64,000 bases of DNA from Mesobacillus subterraneus (GCF_023715485.1 NZ_JAMBOF010000014.1:38047-102046), one strand, 5' to 3'; counted from the first letter of the stretch, positions 53,260 to 63,294 are shown. Notes: generated by a model not told the origin, from the letters alone. Numbers and translations are program-made.

Positions 53260-56200
53260 ATGGATTCAAAAGCAATATACAGCAAGCTGCTTAAAGCTCA
53301 TGTATACCAGTTAAATAATGATTATCCATCCTCGGAAAGAATTCTTCTTAATTATAAACCTCAACTTGATAAAGACAGTATATACCTTATTGCTACCTGG
53401 CTATGGAATGTGCAGAACCATTTAAAAGGGACGAATAGTGAGAGCATGAAAGAAGTTAATGTTCAACCTTATTTAACGTTTCTCCAGGAAAATTGGAGAA
53501 AACCTTTTGAACGTATTTGGGGAGACGGCAAAAAAGATATTCATGTTTCGAACATTGCAATGGTATATGCGGCATTAACTCAATCCAAAAATAATCTCCA
53601 GCAATATGAACTCCAAAAAACAATCACAGAAATCAGAGATTTTGTCTTTGACTCTCTACTTTCTGGGGGTATGTTGCTTAATGCAGTGAATGAACGGCAA
53701 ATTTCATTGGATATGCTTACTGCAGTTATGCCATATGGATTGTTTTCTCCGGAGGACTTAATTGTGGTCGAAGCAGTTGGTCAAACGGAAAGACAGTTAG
53801 CTAGTAAAGCAGGGGTACTTAAAACGATTGAAAGCAAGAAGGAATCTTCTTCAGCAACCGCGCTATTATCATTATATTTTTTGGAAAAGGGCAACTATGA
53901 AAAAGCGAATACATATTTAAATTTGGCAAAAAGGTTGATTGAAAAAGAGTCGACAGAGGAATCAGAGCTTGGAAAAGTGATTATTGAAATTATTGAACAC
54001 TATAAGGTTGATTCAATAGAAGAGTACAAAATTGTACATACACCATATGGCAATCATAACATTTACGAACCACAGCTTACGGAACGCAGTCCTCATGATC
54101 CGACAATAGAAGAGCCAGTAACAGTAGCATGCCAGGTCTGGCCTGAGGGAGAAGTTGACACTGTTTTATTGACGTTGAAAACTAAAAGTGGAGAAGCTGC
54201 AAAAACAACTGAGTTGACCAAGAAGTATGTTGAGGAGAAAAAAGTATTCATATGGACTGGTACTATTGAGCCTCTGATCAGGCAGGAGACATTCCATTAT
54301 CAATTCTCAGCGTTTAATGGTGGAAATCTTAAAGTCCAATCGGGATGGTATCCAATCACACCTCTAAAACAACGAGAATTAAAGGAATTCTGCTTGTTTG
54401 AAAAGGCTGAGAACGAAGTGGTCTTGTTAGGTAAATATGGAGATAGTTTTTCACTGCAGGTCAATCTTGGATTCAATGAAGATCAGTTTTATATAAACAT
54501 TGATTCCGGCGCTAGACAAACCTTTATCCGAGAAAGAGAAAGTGAAGATATTACTCTTAGGTCCTTGAATCAAAAATTTACTGTAGAAGTGAAATTAAAT
54601 CCATTTTCTATTTCTGTTAAAGATACTAACAAAACTCTTTTAGAGTCTCATGATTTCCTTCCTTTCATTGAATGTACCACAGATGAAAACCAGAAAATAA
54701 GGGATTTAAAGCTCAATTTGCATACGCCGTCGGACGAACGCTTTTACGGATTTGGTGAAAGATATAATACTGTGGAGCAGCGCGGGAATATTATTGATTG
54801 TTATGTTTATAACCAGTATCGCGATCAGGGTACTAGGACTTATATGCCAGTTCCTTTCTATATTAGTTCACTGGGATATGGCTTGATGGTTAATACCAAC
54901 AGGTACACCCATTTTGACATCGCTCACTCATTGAAGGATGCCATGTCAATTAAGATAAGGATGTCAGTAAAAGAACAAAGCACCTCCATTACTGCATTCT
55001 TAGGAACACCAAAAAAAGTGATTGAATCCTACACTTCGAAAACCGGCAAACCAGTATTACCACCTGTTTGGGCGTTTGGACCCTGGATGTCGAGCAACAA
55101 CTGGGACAGGGATAGCCTGGTTCGCTCAGAAGTGGAAAAAACAAACGATTATCAAATACCAGCGACTGTTCTAGTCCTGGAACAGTGGAGTGACGAAGTC
55201 ACTTATTACATGTTCAATGATGCCCAATATGATGTGAAAGGTAATGGAGAAAGCCATTCCTTCAACGAAATGAAGTTTCCAGAATGGGGACGCTGGCCAG
55301 ATCCGAAGGGATTGTTTGAATACCTGCACGATAACGGGTTGAAAGTTCTTCTGTGGCAGATTCCGATTAAAAAATACTTGAACAGGCAAACGCATCCACA
55401 AAAAGATGCGGATGAAAAATACATGCTGGAAAATGGATATGTTGTCAAACAGAAAGACGGATCTCCATACAGAATGCCTGAAGGCTGGTTCAAGGAAAGT
55501 CTGTTGATGGATTTTTCAAATCAAGACGCCAAAGAATGGTGGTTTAAAAAACGAGAGTATATGCTTGAAATTGGAGTAGATGGATTCAAAACAGATGGCG
55601 GGGAATTCGTGTTTGGAGACGAATTGCTGTTTGCTGATGGGAAAACCGGCGATGAAATGCGCAACTTGTATCCAAATGATTATATAGAGGCTTACTACCG
55701 ATTCGCTAGTGACTTTAAAAGTGGAGATGCAATGACCTTTAGCCGTGCTGGCTATATGGGAGCCCAAAATTTCCCTGCACATTGGGCGGGAGACGAGAGA
55801 TCGACTTTCGATGCCTTCAAGCGGTCTTTGGCTGCAGGTATTACCTCCGGAATGTCAGGTATTCCGTTTTGGGGCTGGGACTTAGCTGGATTTAATGGTG
55901 ACATTCCAACGGCCGAATTGTTTGTGCGATCTGCGGCGATGGCGGCCTTCTGTCCAATCATGCAATATCATGCTGAAAGCAAAGGTGAGTTTAATCAGGA
56001 CCGCACTCCATGGAATATCGCGGAGAGAACCGAGCAAAACATTGCAATTGAAGGATATCGATTTTATGCCAATGTCCGAATGAACTTGCTCCCTTACATT
56101 TGGAACGAAGCAAGAAAAACAAGTGAAACGGGCATTCCATTGATGCGTTCCTTGTTTATGGAGAACCCTGAAGATCAACGAGGTGAAGGAGTTTTCGACC

Positions 56201-56667
56201 AATATTACTTTGGATCTTCTTTATTAATTGCTCCTGTAACAGAGGAAGGTGCAACTACTAGAAAAGTATACTTCCCTGAGGGAACTTGGTTTGACTTCTG
56301 GAACGGAAAAAGAATTATCGGTCCAGCATATGAAATAATTGATTCACCTATCGAGCATATTCCTGTTTACGTGAAAGAAGGGTCTGTTATTTTAACAAAT
56401 GTGGATCGAACGCTTCAATTAGGTTCTTTTGTTTCCAATAATATTACCAGCTATATCAGTCCATTATTAAAGATTTATTTGAAGGATGGTTTATCAGAAA
56501 AAATCAATGACCACCTGAATAATCAATGGGGTGTTGAAGTTGTAGAAGAATCGGATAGATGGATAATTTCAGTTAGTGGACCAATAGAGGAATTTGATGT
56601 TTATCTTCCTGATGAAGCTAACCCAGAAGGAAAAGCTGTATTTGTAAACGGAAAGAAAAAAGCATGA
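53260..56667 (+). CDS. GH31 glycosidase with long N-terminal extension (1135 aa)
   Basis: The N-terminal 370 residues have no recognised catalytic domain: a mostly helical TPR-like part (about 1-245) and a beta-rich part (about 260-370). From about 380 a GH31 enzyme follows: N-terminal beta domain with DERFYGFGERYN, (beta/alpha)8 barrel with nucleophile Asp in GVDGFKTDGGEF and acid/base Asp in HWAGDERSTF, and C-terminal beta domains. No signal peptide, so cytoplasmic. GH31 with KTDGGE is seen in alpha-xylosidase/alpha-glucosidase groups; specificity unknown. ATG 53260 after GGGGAGAG. Confidence 0.88.
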   Translation: MDSKAIYSKLLKAHVYQLNNDYPSSERILLNYKPQLDKDSIYLIATWLWNVQNHLKGTNSESMKEVNVQPYLTFLQENWRKPFERIWGDGKKDIHVSNIAMVYAALTQSKNNLQQYELQKTITEIRDFVFDSLLSGGMLLNAVNERQISLDMLTAVMPYGLFSPEDLIVVEAVGQTERQLASKAGVLKTIESKKESSSATALLSLYFLEKGNYEKANTYLNLAKRLIEKESTEESELGKVIIEIIEHYKVDSIEEYKIVHTPYGNHNIYEPQLTERSPHDPTIEEPVTVACQVWPEGEVDTVLLTLKTKSGEAAKTTELTKKYVEEKKVFIWTGTIEPLIRQETFHYQFSAFNGGNLKVQSGWYPITPLKQRELKEFCLFEKAENEVVLLGKYGDSFSLQVNLGFNEDQFYINIDSGARQTFIRERESEDITLRSLNQKFTVEVKLNPFSISVKDTNKTLLESHDFLPFIECTTDENQKIRDLKLNLHTPSDERFYGFGERYNTVEQRGNIIDCYVYNQYRDQGTRTYMPVPFYISSLGYGLMVNTNRYTHFDIAHSLKDAMSIKIRMSVKEQSTSITAFLGTPKKVIESYTSKTGKPVLPPVWAFGPWMSSNNWDRDSLVRSEVEKTNDYQIPATVLVLEQWSDEVTYYMFNDAQYDVKGNGESHSFNEMKFPEWGRWPDPKGLFEYLHDNGLKVLLWQIPIKKYLNRQTHPQKDADEKYMLENGYVVKQKDGSPYRMPEGWFKESLLMDFSNQDAKEWWFKKREYMLEIGVDGFKTDGGEFVFGDELLFADGKTGDEMRNLYPNDYIEAYYRFASDFKSGDAMTFSRAGYMGAQNFPAHWAGDERSTFDAFKRSLAAGITSGMSGIPFWGWDLAGFNGDIPTAELFVRSAAMAAFCPIMQYHAESKGEFNQDRTPWNIAERTEQNIAIEGYRFYANVRMNLLPYIWNEARKTSETGIPLMRSLFMENPEDQRGEGVFDQYYFGSSLLIAPVTEEGATTRKVYFPEGTWFDFWNGKRIIGPAYEIIDSPIEHIPVYVKEGSVILTNVDRTLQLGSFVSNNITSYISPLLKIYLKDGLSEKINDHLNNQWGVEVVEESDRWIISVSGPIEEFDVYLPDEANPEGKAVFVNGKKKA

Positions 56668-56685
56668 ATACATGGAGGAATGAAC

Positions 56686-59019
56686 GTGTTAGATACAACT
56701 AGTTTTGCTATCCTTCCAACCCAGGAAAAGATCGAGGGGGAACCTAAATTACACGTTGGTTCTGTAACCTCTTTTACCTGGAAAGATAATAGGCTTTCAG
56801 GCACTAATGAGCATGGCGAGTTTTTGATTTATTTCGCAGAAAAAAAGATTCCAAGGATTATCGTAAATCCTTTCGGAAAAGTGAACTCGGCACCCAGCAT
56901 TGCTGTTTCACTTAAGCAAGAGCCTCATGAAGCAACATTTTATGAATCAAACGATCATTTAATAATCAGCTGCGGGTCAGTAATGATAGAGGTAGAAAAA
57001 GATAATTTTGCTATAAAGGTGTCGAATGGCAAAAAGACCATTTTTCAATCCGCTAGTCCTTCAGCTTTTTATAAAAATAGCGGTGAAGTATTCTTCGATT
57101 CATTGATGGAGATAGAGGATGTCTTTTACGGCTTTGGGGAAAAGACCGGCTTCTTAAATAAGAGAGGCTCGAAAATATCCATGTGGAATACGGACGTTTA
57201 TGCCCCACACAATAAGGACACGGTTGAGCTGTATCAATCCATCCCGTATTTTACTGTCCATAATAAGCAGAGATCATATGGACTTTTCTTTGATAATACA
57301 TTCAAAACCGAATTTGATACTCAAACCTATTCCAATAAATATAGGATGAGTGCTGCTGGAGGTCAAATTGATTTCTATCTTTTTATAGGTGAGAATTTAA
57401 AGGAAATCACCTACCTATACATCGAGTTGACCGGTAAAATGAGTCTTCCTCCAAAGTGGGCGATTGGGTATCACCAGTCCCGCTATAGCTACCGATCAGA
57501 AGAAGAGGTATTAGAAATCGCTAATCGTTTTAAACAAGAAGGCATCCCGCTGGATTGTATATTTTTCGATATCCACTATATGAGGGATTATCGCGTATTC
57601 ACATTTGATAAGGACCATTTTTCTAAACCAGGCAAACTAATCTCTACACTATTAAATGACGGGATCAAAGTTGTGCCAATTGTGGATCCAGGAGTAAAAA
57701 AAGATGTTCAGTATCCGGTGTACAAGGAAGGGGTAAAGAAAGGCCTGTTTTGCAAGTACCTTGATGGACAGATTTATTATGGAGATGTTTGGCCAGGGAC
57801 GAGTGCATTTCCAGACTTTATGAACTCTGAAGCAAGAAAATGGTGGGGAAGTTTACACAAGTTTTATACAGATCTTAGAATTGAAGGTATTTGGAATGAT
57901 ATGAACGAACCGTCTGTCTTCAATGAAAGCAAGACCATGGATCTGGAGGTTATGCATGATGTGGATGGTGATCTAAAACCTCATCTAGAAATGCATAACA
58001 CTTATGGACTTTATATGAGTAAAGCTACAGCAGAAGGACTTGCAGAACTTCTTCCCGATAAGCGTCCGTTTGTTCTTACCCGTGCTGGATATGCAGGCAT
58101 CCAAAGATATGCCACTGTCTGGACGGGGGATAACCGAAGTCACTGGGAGCATCTTGAAATGTCGCTGCCGATGATTATGAATCTTGGTATGTCTGGTGTT
58201 GCTTTTACAGGTGCGGATGTTGGGGGTTTTTCTTCTGACTGCACACCTGAATTGTTGATTAGGTGGACTCAGGTAGGAGCTTTCATGCCTTATTTCAGAA
58301 ATCATAGTGTTCAGGACAGTATCCGTCAGGAGCCGTGGGTATTTGGTGAAGCGACAACTGAAATCGTCAAGAAGTATATCAAATTGAGATATACTTGGCT
58401 GCCTTATATTTATTCGTTGTTCCATGAATCGTCTCAAACGGGTGTCCCAATCGTACGTCCTCTAGTGCTAGAATATCCGAATGATGCAAACACATTTAAT
58501 TGCAACGACCAGTTTTTGTTGGGAAGTAATGTTATGGTTACTCCAATCTTAAGACCAGGGGTGACTCATCGTTCTGTCTATATACCAGAAGGAACTTGGT
58601 ATGATTACTGGACAAAAGAAGTCTATGAAGGCGGAAAGCATTTACTAATTGAAGCTGCATTGGATGTGCTCCCAATATTTATTAAAGAAGGTACTATCCT
58701 TGCGATTGGATCAGATATTCAAAATACAACCGAACATCAAAAGATTGAAGTGGAAATTTACGCGGGCAAAAAAGGCGAGTTCAATTTGTATGAGGATGAT
58801 GGCAGATCCATGGGCTATAAAGAAGATCATTATTCAATTACAAATATACTAACTGAAATGAATGCCGAATGTATGAATATTAAGGTAAACTCAAGCGGCG
58901 ATTTAACATGGAAAAGCCAAATTGATAAGGTGAAGATATTTGGCTTCTCTGGAGATGTCAGGGTTGAAAATCCATCAGAATTTAGGGAGCCAGAAAAATG
59001 GAAAATAGAGATACAGTAA
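56686..59019 (+). CDS. GH31 alpha-glucosidase (777 aa)
   Basis: GH31 domain order complete: DVFYGFGEKTGFLNKRG, barrel with nucleophile Asp in IEGIWNDMNEPSVF, acid/base Asp in TVWTGDNRSHWEHL, AFMPYFRNHS, and C-terminal beta-sandwich domains. WNDMNEPS is typical of alpha-glucosidases. No signal peptide. GTG 56686 is chosen because GGAGG (56674-56678) is 7 bases away and only one base from ATG 56680. It overlaps the GH13 gene by 22 bp. Confidence 0.92.
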   Translation: MLDTTSFAILPTQEKIEGEPKLHVGSVTSFTWKDNRLSGTNEHGEFLIYFAEKKIPRIIVNPFGKVNSAPSIAVSLKQEPHEATFYESNDHLIISCGSVMIEVEKDNFAIKVSNGKKTIFQSASPSAFYKNSGEVFFDSLMEIEDVFYGFGEKTGFLNKRGSKISMWNTDVYAPHNKDTVELYQSIPYFTVHNKQRSYGLFFDNTFKTEFDTQTYSNKYRMSAAGGQIDFYLFIGENLKEITYLYIELTGKMSLPPKWAIGYHQSRYSYRSEEEVLEIANRFKQEGIPLDCIFFDIHYMRDYRVFTFDKDHFSKPGKLISTLLNDGIKVVPIVDPGVKKDVQYPVYKEGVKKGLFCKYLDGQIYYGDVWPGTSAFPDFMNSEARKWWGSLHKFYTDLRIEGIWNDMNEPSVFNESKTMDLEVMHDVDGDLKPHLEMHNTYGLYMSKATAEGLAELLPDKRPFVLTRAGYAGIQRYATVWTGDNRSHWEHLEMSLPMIMNLGMSGVAFTGADVGGFSSDCTPELLIRWTQVGAFMPYFRNHSVQDSIRQEPWVFGEATTEIVKKYIKLRYTWLPYIYSLFHESSQTGVPIVRPLVLEYPNDANTFNCNDQFLLGSNVMVTPILRPGVTHRSVYIPEGTWYDYWTKEVYEGGKHLLIEAALDVLPIFIKEGTILAIGSDIQNTTEHQKIEVEIYAGKKGEFNLYEDDGRSMGYKEDHYSITNILTEMNAECMNIKVNSSGDLTWKSQIDKVKIFGFSGDVRVENPSEFREPEKWKIEIQ

Positions 59020-60710
59020 TTGATAAGGTTGAAAATGATCAACAGTGGTGGAAAAAAAGCATCGTTTATCAAATCTATCCTAGAAGTTTTTACGATTCCA
59101 ATGGTGATGGTATAGGAGATATCCAAGGTATATCCCAAAAACTTGATTACTTAAAAGAGCTTGGTGTGGATGTAATTTGGTTGAGCCCAATCTATGATTC
59201 TCCTAATGACGATAATGGTTATGACATAAGGGATTATTACCAAATCATGAATGAGTTTGGAACAATGGAGGATTTCGATCAACTTCTGGTTGAAGCTCAT
59301 CAGCGCGGGCTCAAAATTATTATGGATTTAGTCGTAAATCATACCTCAGATGAGCATTCCTGGTTTGTGGAATCAAAGAAAGGGCTTGATAATCCGTTTA
59401 GAGATTATTATGTATGGAAGCCAGGAAAGAACGGAAAAGAACCGAATAATTGGGGGTCGATTTTCAGTGGCCCTGCCTGGGATTATGACGAAAATACAAA
59501 AGAGTATTATCTGCATCTCTTTTCAAGAAAGCAGCCCGACTTAAATTGGGAGAATCCAGCTTTAAGAAATGATATTTATAAAATGATGAAATTCTGGCTT
59601 GATAAAGGAATTGACGGGTTCAGAATGGATGTCATTAACTTTATTTCCAAGGTACCCGACCTTCCAGACGGCGAAGTGAAAGAAGGTGCATTATACGGTG
59701 ACGGAGGACCATTTTTCGTTAATGGACCAAAAATACATGAATACCTAAGGGAGATGAATGAAAAAGTTCTCTCTCATTACGATATTTTAACTGTAGGAGA
59801 AATGCCTGGTGCGAGTACTGAAGAAGCAGTAATTTACACAAATCCTGAAAATAAGGAAATTAACATGATTTTTACCTTTGAACACATGGGCTTAGATAGC
59901 GGTCCTACTGAAAAGTGGGATTTAAAGTCTTTAAATCTTGTTGATTTGAAAGAAAACCTGTCGAAATGGCAAACCAAATTACAAGGCACTGGTTGGAATA
60001 GTTTGTATTGGAACAACCATGATCAACCTAGAATTGTTTCTCGATTTGGCGATGATCAAAAGTACCGAGTGGAATCTGCCAAGATGCTTGCGACTTGCTT
60101 GCACATGATGCAGGGAACCCCTTATATATATCAAGGTGAAGAAATCGGGATGACTAATGTGAAGTTCGAATCAATAGAACAATACCAAGACGTCGAGACG
60201 TTAAATATGTTTAAAGAAAAACATTCATTGGGAGTTCCAACAGAAGATATTATGAACTCTATTTATGTAAAAGGCAGGGACAATGCCAGAACTCCTATAC
60301 AGTGGAATGATGATGCTCATGCTGGATTCACAAAAGGAACTCCGTGGATTGAAGTAAATCCACGCTATAAAGAAATCAATGTAGAAGCAGCGCTTAAAGA
60401 TAAAGATTCAATTTTTTATCATTACAAGCATTTGATTTCTCTTAGAAAGAAACTGGAGGTCATTACAACAGGTGACTTCAATCTTATATATAAGGATCAT
60501 CCACAGATTTTTGCATATGAGCGAAGAAGTGAGGATGAAAAGCTTATTGTGCTGTGTAACTTTAGTAAGGACGAAATTGTAATTGAGGACCAGGATACAT
60601 TGAAAGATATCGCGAATTCAAAGCTAATTGTTCAGAACTATAAAGAAGTGAAGTTAAGTATATTAAGGGCCTATGAAGCATTAGTATATTATCAAAAAGA
60701 TAACGAATAA
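58998..60710 (+). CDS. GH13 alpha-glucosidase / oligo-1,6-glucosidase (570 aa)
   Basis: GH13 regions: I DLVVNHTSDEHSWF, II GFRMDVINFISK (nucleophile Asp), III ILTVGEMPGAS (acid Glu), IV WNNHDQPRIVSRFGD. YQIYPRSFYDSNGDGIGDIQGI with the NGDGIGD calcium loop suits oligo-1,6-glucosidase, alpha-glucosidase or trehalose-6-phosphate hydrolase. Last gene of the operon; ATG 58998 inside the GH31 gene. With GH31 and an ABC importer, isomalto- or malto-oligosaccharide breakdown to glucose is likely. Confidence 0.93.
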   Translation: MENRDTVIDKVENDQQWWKKSIVYQIYPRSFYDSNGDGIGDIQGISQKLDYLKELGVDVIWLSPIYDSPNDDNGYDIRDYYQIMNEFGTMEDFDQLLVEAHQRGLKIIMDLVVNHTSDEHSWFVESKKGLDNPFRDYYVWKPGKNGKEPNNWGSIFSGPAWDYDENTKEYYLHLFSRKQPDLNWENPALRNDIYKMMKFWLDKGIDGFRMDVINFISKVPDLPDGEVKEGALYGDGGPFFVNGPKIHEYLREMNEKVLSHYDILTVGEMPGASTEEAVIYTNPENKEINMIFTFEHMGLDSGPTEKWDLKSLNLVDLKENLSKWQTKLQGTGWNSLYWNNHDQPRIVSRFGDDQKYRVESAKMLATCLHMMQGTPYIYQGEEIGMTNVKFESIEQYQDVETLNMFKEKHSLGVPTEDIMNSIYVKGRDNARTPIQWNDDAHAGFTKGTPWIEVNPRYKEINVEAALKDKDSIFYHYKHLISLRKKLEVITTGDFNLIYKDHPQIFAYERRSEDEKLIVLCNFSKDEIVIEDQDTLKDIANSKLIVQNYKEVKLSILRAYEALVYYQKDNE

Positions 60711-60712
60711 CG

Positions 60713-60750
60713 AAAAAAGCAGTAAAACCAAATGGTTTTACTGCTTTTTA
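60713..60750 (+). terminator. Terminator of the alpha-glucoside operon
   Basis: AAAAAAGCAGTAAAACC / GGTTTTACTGCTTTTT, only 2 bp after the GH13 stop; it also abuts the 3' end of tRNA-Ala on the other strand and can serve it. Confidence 0.9.
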
Positions 60751-60754
60751 AAAG

Positions 60755-60827
60755 TGGAGAATAGGGGGCTCGAACCCCTGACCTCAACGCTGCCAGCGTT
60801 GCGCTCTCCCAGCTGAGCTAATCCCCC
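60755..60827 (-). tRNA. tRNA-Ala (GGC anticodon)
   Basis: Minus strand GGGGGATTAGCTCAGCTGGG ... acceptor stem GGGGGAT pairs with ATTCTCC, D arm GCTCAGCTGGGAGAGC, anticodon loop CTGGCAG with GGC at 60792-60794, T arm AGGGG-TTCGAGC-CCCCT. CCA is not encoded. Its 3' half is the att core of the islands to its left. Confidence 0.95.
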
Positions 60828-60904
60828 GTATCTAAATCGATAAGGTACAAGAAAGATTATATCTCCAACTCAAAGGACATGCAAGATAAAATTTACTACT
60901 AATT

Positions 60905-60933
60905 GAAAAAAAGCCGCAACTCCAGCGGCTTTT
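60905..60933 (-). terminator. Terminator of the MgtC-family gene
   Basis: AAAAGCCGCTGGAGTTGCGGCTTTTTTT on the minus strand, written in parts: AAGCCGC / GCGGCTT stem with U-run, directly after the stop. Confidence 0.85.
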
Positions 60934-60934
60934 C

Positions 60935-61630
60935 CTACAAACCTTCAATTTCGACCCGGTTGATTCCTTCGATTTCCGATACAGCTTCGTATACATCCGT
61001 TGTCTTTCTCCTGAAATCGACTGTCACGATCAGTTGTACAAGCTGGTTTCCTTCTGCTAAATCTTTGATACGCACGTTTTTCAAAGCGATTTTTTCGGAC
61101 TTGATCTTTGTGATAATATCAGCGATGCTTTCTCTGCCAGTCACATTGAATTGAAGACGTATTTCCTTCTCGCGTAACTGTCTTGGACCAATGAAGGTCA
61201 TCAGGAACGGTATAAACTCAACACTGACAATTAGCAATGCAACCCCGGCTATTGCCTCCCAATAGAAGCCTGCACCCACAGTAATTCCTATTCCAGCTGC
61301 ACCCCAAATCATTGCAGCTGTCGTTAGGCCTGAGATCGTATCGTTTCCTCTTCTTAAAATAACGCCAGCTCCAAGAAAGCCGATACCCGAAACGATTTGT
61401 GCAGCCAAACGGAGAGGATCCATTGTGATATTTACATCTTCATCGCCTGGAAACATGTAGGCGGATTCACTGGATACAACTGTTAAAAGGCAGCTGACAA
61501 TCGAGATGACCAAACTGGTCTTCAGTCCAACCGGTTTCCTCTTTATCTCTCTTTCAAGCCCGATTACAAGGCCCAAAAATGCAGAGATGCCTAACTTTAT
61601 TAAAATTTCCATATCCATAGAATAAAGCAT
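60935..61630 (-). CDS. MgtC/SapB-family membrane protein (231 aa)
   Basis: Four to five membrane helices with the signature GLVIGLEREIKRKPVGLKTS and VSGIGFLGAGVILRRG (helix 3), then a soluble C-terminal ACT-like domain (about 150-231, KNVRIKDLAEGNQLVQLIVT). The family modulates Mg2+ homeostasis or the ATP synthase in other bacteria; role here unproven. ATG 61630 with GGAGATC 4-10 bases upstream on the minus strand. Confidence 0.92.
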   Translation of the reverse strand: MLYSMDMEILIKLGISAFLGLVIGLEREIKRKPVGLKTSLVISIVSCLLTVVSSESAYMFPGDEDVNITMDPLRLAAQIVSGIGFLGAGVILRRGNDTISGLTTAAMIWGAAGIGITVGAGFYWEAIAGVALLIVSVEFIPFLMTFIGPRQLREKEIRLQFNVTGRESIADIITKIKSEKIALKNVRIKDLAEGNQLVQLIVTVDFRRKTTDVYEAVSEIEGINRVEIEGL

Positions 61631-61784
61631 GTGATCTCCTGCCCCTATTAAGATGTATTTACTTTCCCTGATTAAAGTGAAATAAACTCTTTCTAACGAA
61701 GAATTTTAATAAATTTAAGATAAAAAACCATTTTCATTGTAAAATACATATATTCAAATTGTTTCATATAAAAGGAGAATAGAA

Positions 61785-62693
61785 ATGGAAGCACCTAGAG
61801 TAAATCCTTACCTTGCTGTTGCGATTGGTGTAGTGGCTGTTTCAACATCGGCGATTTTAGTTAAAGTATCTTCTGCTCCATCAGGGGTAATTGCCTTTTA
61901 TCGGTTATTTTTTTCAGTGTTATTTATGCTGCCGGTGTTTCTTATAAAATATGTTCCTGAACTGCGTCTTATTACGAAACGGGATTGGGTATTTTCGGGG
62001 GTATCAGGTGTGTTCCTGGCTTTTCACTTTATCCTCTGGTTCGAATCGTTAAACTATACGTCGGTGGCGAGCTCGACTGTACTGGTCACACTTCAGCCAT
62101 TATTCGCGTTTGCAGGAGCCTATATGTTCTTTAAGGAAAAAATATCTGCAAAGGCAATCCTGAGTGGGATTATCGCAATTGCGGGAAGTGTCATCATCAG
62201 CTGGGGTGATTTTAAAATTAGCGGCAGTGCCTTGTTTGGCGACTTTTTAGCAATCGCAGCTTGTGCCCTAGTCACTGTATATTTACTATTCGGGCAAACC
62301 GTCAGAAAAAGAATGTCCCTAATAACATACACATTTATTGTCTACATGATTAGCACGATCACACTGTTCTTCTATGTACTAGCAGTTGAAGAGTCTTTCT
62401 ATCCCTATGGAGCAAGTGACTGGGTTTATTTTATCCTTCTTGCCTTAATTCCAACTTTGCTTGGACATACATTGTTTAACTGGTCAATCAAATGGCTTAG
62501 CGCCTCGATTATCTCAATGGCAATCCTGTTTGAACCTGTAGGAGCAACTGTCCTTGCATATTACCTGCTAGGCGAAAACGTTATTTGGACACAAGTCGCG
62601 GGTGGGTTAGTTGTTATTGCAGGCATAACGTTATTCTTAGTCGATGAAAGAAAAATGAATATGAAAAAACGAGCAGAAATAAATTCAATATAA
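61785..62693 (+). CDS. EamA-family (DMT) transporter (302 aa)
   Basis: Ten hydrophobic helices formed by two EamA repeats (PYLAVAIGVVAVSTSAILVK ...; GDFLAIAACALVTVYLLFGQ ...). Drug/metabolite transporter superfamily, often exporters of amino acids or metabolites. ATG 61785 after AAAGGAGAAT. Sixteen bp precede the next gene, so probably an operon with the GNAT. Confidence 0.9.
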   Translation: MEAPRVNPYLAVAIGVVAVSTSAILVKVSSAPSGVIAFYRLFFSVLFMLPVFLIKYVPELRLITKRDWVFSGVSGVFLAFHFILWFESLNYTSVASSTVLVTLQPLFAFAGAYMFFKEKISAKAILSGIIAIAGSVIISWGDFKISGSALFGDFLAIAACALVTVYLLFGQTVRKRMSLITYTFIVYMISTITLFFYVLAVEESFYPYGASDWVYFILLALIPTLLGHTLFNWSIKWLSASIISMAILFEPVGATVLAYYLLGENVIWTQVAGGLVVIAGITLFLVDERKMNMKKRAEINSI

Positions 62694-62708
62694 GGGAAGG
62701 GGATATAC

Positions 62709-63251
62709 GTGCAAATAAGAAGGGCAACAAAAGAAGATGCTCTAGGAATAGTCAAGGTTCATGTGGAAAGCTGGAAAGAAACATATGAGGGCATCATTAG
62801 CCAAAAATACTTAGATTCTTTGAAAATTGAGGATAGGAAACCCTTGTGGGAAAAAAGCTTGGCTGAAACGGCCGATATATCTCCTGTTTTTGTCGCGGTG
62901 AATCCTGCTGGAGAAATAGTGGGCTTTGCTTCCTTTGGAAAGGAACGGACAGGGAAGTTTAATGCAGATGGTGAATTATACGCTATTTATATTCTCAGAA
63001 AGTATCAAAGAGGAAAACTGGGATCGAAACTTATACAGGCAGGCATTGAAGAATTACTCGAGCAAAATTATACTTCCTTGCTGGTATGGGTGCTTGAGCA
63101 AAATGGCAGCCGTATGTTCTATGAAAGCCTGCAGCCAATTAAGGCAGGGGAAGAAATAGTGAAGATTGCCGGGCAGGAATATGTAGAGCTAGCTTATGTA
63201 TGGAATGATTTGAAATCACTCAAACAAATCGTTCTGGAAAAATTGAATTAA
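62709..63251 (+). CDS. GNAT family N-acetyltransferase (180 aa)
   Basis: IRRATKEDALGIVKVHVESW KETY is the usual N-terminal block; acetyl-CoA loop YAIYILRKYQRGKLGSKLIQ (R-x-x-G/K-x-G) and VLEQNGSRMFYESL. GTG 62709 with AAGGGAAGGGG upstream. Substrate unknown. Confidence 0.88.
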   Translation: MQIRRATKEDALGIVKVHVESWKETYEGIISQKYLDSLKIEDRKPLWEKSLAETADISPVFVAVNPAGEIVGFASFGKERTGKFNADGELYAIYILRKYQRGKLGSKLIQAGIEELLEQNYTSLLVWVLEQNGSRMFYESLQPIKAGEEIVKIAGQEYVELAYVWNDLKSLKQIVLEKLN

Positions 63252-63294
63252 GTAATTTTGAACGATGGGAATTGATTATAAAAGATGATCTATG

